From Casuarina equisetifolia (taxonomy: Eukaryota; Streptophyta; Magnoliopsida; Fagales; Casuarinaceae): a DNA stretch of 64,000 nucleotides. The position numbers were made by a program, and so were the translations under genes. The notes beneath the pieces were generated by a model that was not told where the DNA came from, ran no database searches, and worked only from the letters and a program-made list of their open reading frames with translations. The DNA is taken from positions 13,752,501 to 13,816,500 of the forward strand of contig CM052360.1 in NCBI GenBank assembly GCA_028551475.1, written 5' to 3'. Positions 59,600 to 64,000 of the stretch are shown one piece after another. Each line of letters starts with the position of its first letter. Positions within the stretch are counted from its first letter, which is position 1.

Positions 59600-61540
59600 T
59601 TATAATATATTGTGGGCATGGGTCAATGAACCCATAACCACAGTTGTTGGTTACTCATTAGAAAGGTTATCATTAGAGCCCACAAGGAAATTAGAAAGTT
59701 TATTATCAAAATCTACAAGGAAAAATGATTATTTTTCCTATGATGGAAAACCAAACTCTATATTGAACTTGTTTTCATTTGAGGGAAACAAACCTCCATA
59801 TAAACCATTTTAGTTGATTACAAAAGCTTCTTTTTTCTATTAAACAGCTGGTCCTTATAAGAGCCTTTATACATTCATTACTACAAAAGCCATACCTAAC
59901 AAGTCCACCACCATACAATATCACTCCTCCCATGCTCACTTTCTTCCCATGTTTAGTAACTAACACACTCCATCCTCCCCTTTACTTTCTCATTTATGAC
60001 CTTGGAAACTTGCCTACATCATTCCTCCCCCTTTTATTATAACCATGTCCTCAAGGTTATGATTGTATTTATATGTTGTCATGAGCAAAGACTTCCCCTA
60101 TATGGCCTTGGCAACTACAAATATTAGACCCTCTTGTATGTGTTGCCTTCTTGGCTCCTTTTCATTCACTATTCCCTCTTCAAGGTCTTCCAAGACCTTG
60201 TTGCTCCTATTGTTGCCTTGTTAATTGTAATGGTAATAATGAAATTAACATAAATTGCTCATATAGTAGAGAAAAACATGTCCTTCCATGCTACTTGGTC
60301 TACTTGTTTGATGACCTTCCTTTCTAACTCCAATTCTTTAGTGCCATTGATGTCTAGTTCCATTGCTCCATATTGTAGCTTTCCTCCTCTTAACTAAGAG
60401 TGAACAAATTCCTTTAAATGAATGCACTTATCACCGTGCTATTCTCAACCTTTATTTATTTGTCAAGAACCATAAAAAACAACTCTAAGGGAAACTTCAA
60501 CTCTATGAACGTCTTCTGTGACATGTACTTAGCTAGGGTCCATGGCTTTAAAACATTTAGCTTTTCATTCCTTAACATGGCTAAAGGTGTAATTGGCATG
60601 AATTTCTTGGAAGATTGACAGTTATTACCTTGTTTTCTTATATGGACCATCACTCTTTTTCCTCTTCTCTCTCCTACTATAAAGGATCTAGGGCCTTTAT
60701 CAATGAGAACACCTCCCTCTTAAACATTAGTTGTCTAACTTTGATGAGCTTGTAAGCATAGCATTAAGTAGAACCACCATTTCTAATCCTTTCTCCCCAT
60801 TTATCTTTGCCTCCCCTTTCTAGAGAATCTTCTCCTTTTTTACTCCTATCTTAAGGTTTTTAAGGTTTACTACTAGTATAGAGTTAACATTTATACCTCC
60901 TTCACGAAATGTTTCTAAAAGTAGGACAAGGGAAAACATGTTTACTAGTCCAATTTCATTACTAAACGACATAGCTTCCAATTGTTGACCCTTGATGATT
61001 AGCTTTTAACAATTAAACACCTTTTTGTCACATAACCTAAGGCCATTAAGTACCCATGTAGGAAACTAAAACTCTTCCCAAGACTTCATCTCTTCCACAA
61101 ACCTTTTAGATTCCTCGATGAAAGTAAAAGGAACATGATTTCATGGTTTAAGATCACTTATGCCCTTACCAACACTCTTCATTGTTCCTTTAACTTTATC
61201 ATTTACTTGTAATTGCACACTATGCTTTATAGCCAAGCAAAAACTCCCTTTTTCTTTTATAAGTCTCAATGAGACCTCTTTGTTATTTTTCTTTCCTTCA
61301 TCAACTAATTTCTCACCCTTTGCTAGCTTATTTGTTGGCTCGTTCATCAATTCTAAAAAATAACCAACCCAAAAGGAGGAAAAAGCAAGCTTTGCTAGAC
61401 TTATAACCCATGCAAGCCATGTAAGCCAACATAAAGCAAGGGTTGAAAAGTCCAACAACCCATCTTTTAGATCACACCACAATGTCTCATTGAAACCATT
61501 GACAAAGGGAAATCTAAGTTTGTAACCTAAAATCAAGCTA
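59600..61540 (-). mobile_element. Gypsy 3' end remnant with polypurine tract
   Basis: On the minus strand AAAAGGGGGAGGAA (60035-60022) precedes a possible LTR starting TGATGTAGG at 60021. Upstream is CCTTGAGGACATGG, the same LEDK-type end as at 11109-11130. A TATA-like TGTATAAAGG lies near 59870 in the putative LTR. The ORF at 61536-61141 and nearby fragments show no domain that I recognise, so the body is unidentified. Confidence 0.5.
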
Positions 61541-61554
61541 CAACACTAATTGTT

Positions 61555-64000
61555 TGGTTGTATTTATTTCTTTTCTTACCATTACTTCTTAATTGCTGCT
61601 CATTCTTGTATAAATACACAATCATGTATTTTCTTCACCATCTTCTCCTTTTGATTGTATTCTAGTTTCTCTTTCTATTGTAAAAAGCATCAAACCTCTT
61701 AATGAATTCATGGGTTTATCACAACATTAAACTTTTTGCCCTAGTTCTTTAATTTTCATTTAAGTATCAAAGCTAGGTTAGCTATGATAAACTCTCTAGT
61801 TTTTTTTTTCTTTAAATATCTTCTCCTTCTCCCTCTCGTTTCAAAATTCATATCTTTGTCCAACTTTTTCTATGGTTGATAAACCACATTACCTATTTTT
61901 GAAGATCATTAACCTTACAAACTGTTTCAATGTTAAACTAAGTGGTTAAAATTATTTAGCATGGGTTATAGAAGTGAAATTGTTTGTCAAAACCCCAAAA
62001 CTCATGGGTTTTCTTTTGGGTGAAACCAAGCCTTTGGCCAAGAAAGTTCATAAATATGGAAATGAAGAAAAAGATCCAATCTATGTAAATAAGGAATAGA
62101 ACAATGATCTCATGAAGTCTTGACTCATAGGAACATTTTCAAAAGTGGCTGTTGGCCATGTTTTCAAGCTTAAGATTGCATCTCAAGTGTGGCAGACTTT
62201 GGCAAATAGATTTGCGTAGAAGTCAGAATCATAGGAATCTACTCTTTTAGAAAAGCTCCATAGCCTATGTAAGGAAAATTGTCCATTAGCCAATCACTTA
62301 AGCGTAATCAATCCTTAACCAACTAAGCTCCATAGAGAAGCTAATTTTTGAATCTAGGAAGACTTTTGAACTGTTGCAAAGTCTTGGTAAGGAGTATGAA
62401 TCTTTCGGACAAATCATGTCAAAGCCACATGTTCCATGCTTTGAAGATATGTTATCATAACTATAGGCCTGCAAGTCTAAACTCATTAGCTTTTTAGAAA
62501 TCACAAATGAAAATGTAGTTTTTCTTACTCAGTGTAACCAGCATGGAGGTGGTAAAAGGCAAAGATGAGGTGGTTGTTTTGGGTGAAACTTTTCATCTCA
62601 AGGCATGGCTTTACTCTCACTACTCAAAATAATTGAAATCCATAATGAAGGCCACCTTAGAGATTAGATCACCCTTAACAAGGCACCAGATAGCAAGGTA
62701 TACATCCTTCATTAATCTTCCAGATTTGTTCTAAACATGGGCATATTGCAATTTAGTGCTACAAGAGGGTTTGATCATAGCTTCCACTAGCAAGAAATTT
62801 TAGCTAACCTTGCAAGTCTTCATGTAAATAAAACCATGGATGGAAAGTTGGGTTGTTGACTCTACTACAACTTCCCATATAGTAAATGTTGTTAGTAAGT
62901 TAACAAAATTCTCCCTTTACAATGGGTTAAATAAGATTAGGGTAGGTGATGGTAACTTCGTTCCAATAACTCACATTGGTAATACTTGTTTAAGTACTCT
63001 TCAAATGATTGCTCACTTTCTCTCAAGTTTGTACTTATAGCCCTAAATTTGTAAAAGGACCTCCTTTTAGTCTCTTAATTAATTGATGATCAATTGGTTT
63101 TAGTTGAGTTTAATTCTAACTCTTTTTATTTAAAAGACAAGAAGACTAAGAAGGTGCTAGCCAAAGGGGTTAAGAAAGGTCATTTATATGCTAATAACAA
63201 ACAACTCTACATTTTTCTCCTCTTAGCAACAAACAACAAACTAGAATGTTTGCTATTGCCATCTTGGTCACCCCATGATGTTGTTTTGAATTCTCAGAAG
63301 AATCAAAATCTAATTTTAGTTATTGGGCCTTTGTCTACTTTTTATTCAATCTATTGTCTAAGGAAAGCATGAAGCTTCATTTTCTTTGTCATATAATCAA
63401 GCTTTTGCTCCCTTTGAAAAAGTGCATTCAGATTTATAGGGACCTACACTGATTTCCTCATAACAAAATTATTCTTGTTATGTATTATTTATTGTTAAGT
63501 TTAGTAGATTTACATGAATCTATCCGTTTTGTAGCAAATTTGGTCTCTTTAATACTTTTGTTTTATTTCAAAAAATGGTTGGTAAACAGCTAGGTCTTCC
63601 TAGTAAAGTTTTACAGTATGATAATGAGGTGAATCTAATAATAAAAAAATGATGAACTATTTTAACACCAATGGAATTTTGTAGTAGCTATCTTGTCCCT
63701 ATACTTAACAAAATGGTCTTGTAAAAAGAAAGAACATGCATATAATAGAACTTGGAAGGACTTTCTTGATTCAATCCAATATTCTAAAAAACTTTTGTTA
63801 GGAAGCATTCTTTATTCCGGTCTTTTTGATTAATAGATTTCCTATAGCTACACTACAAGGATGTTCCTCCTTTGAAAAATTTACAATAGAAAGCTATATT
63901 ACTAAATTTTGTATTCATTTAGGTGTGCATGTTATTCTTATCTTAGAAACTTAGCATAAGATAAGTTATCTTTAAGGTTTCTAGAATGTGTTTTTCTTGG
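61555..64000 (+). mobile_element. Degenerate Copia element, truncated by the window edge
   Basis: A degenerate primer-binding site TAAGTATCAAAGCTAGG (61761-61777) follows an LTR-like stretch with TATAAATA at 61611-61618. Downstream, plus-strand pieces fit Copia gag (AWVIEVKLFVKTPKLMGFLLG ~61965, IASQVWQTLANRF ~62185), protease SWVVDSTTTSHIVNVVSK (~62845), pre-integrase FNSNSFYLKDKKTKKVLAKG (~63110) and integrase (SCYVLFIVKFSRF ~63475). Stops are frequent. The remainder lies beyond the window. Confidence 0.72.

Noticed and set aside
61141-61536. 131-codon minus-strand ORF
   Set aside because: No known domain; it lies in degenerate Gypsy-derived DNA and is not supported as a host gene.

Overview
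The window is nuclear DNA of a flowering plant, most likely a eudicot; I cannot name the species. The evidence is spliced genes with GT-AG introns, a ribosomal-protein promoter with telo-boxes and GGCCCA (site II) motifs, MATE/DTX transporters, and many plant LTR retrotransposons. No tRNA, rRNA, CRISPR or bacterial-type operon was seen.

Host genes are few. A four-exon gene for a TPR-like, probably plastid-targeted protein lies at 225-2683 (+). An intronless 60S ribosomal protein L27a (uL15) gene lies at 15638-16078 (+). Two paralogous MATE (DETOXIFICATION) genes lie at 18864-23081 (-) and 46226-50172 (-). Their seven recognised exons match in length and splice phase except exon 1 (351 versus 345 bases), so they are a tandem duplication now separated by about 23 kb holding two Copia elements.

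Most of the rest is mobile DNA. At 4810-5099 there is an inverted pair of very short LTR-like repeats. At 5098-10902 (+) is a Tekay-like Ty3/Gypsy chromovirus with similar LTRs and a broken gag-pol. At 10903-14772 (-) is a non-autonomous LTR element that carries host-gene pieces: a pentatricopeptide-repeat segment fused to an aconitase segment, with no introns. At 24859-32570 (-) is an old, broken Copia element with target-site duplication ACTTT. At 38333-45694 (-) is a very young Copia element with two identical 670-bp LTRs, target-site duplication TTAGA, and dense GTAC-containing repeats in its leader and LTRs.

From 51.9 kb to the right edge the DNA is AT-rich and decayed. It holds a Gypsy element (+) interrupted by a roughly 1.5-kb insertion, a Copia RNase H remnant (-), a Gypsy 3' end (-), and a Copia gag-to-integrase remnant (+) cut by the window edge.

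The strongest candidate for an undescribed structure is the gene-capturing retroelement at 10.9-14.8 kb, followed by the GTAC-rich array of the young Copia element. All family assignments come from motif reading by eye; no database search was possible.
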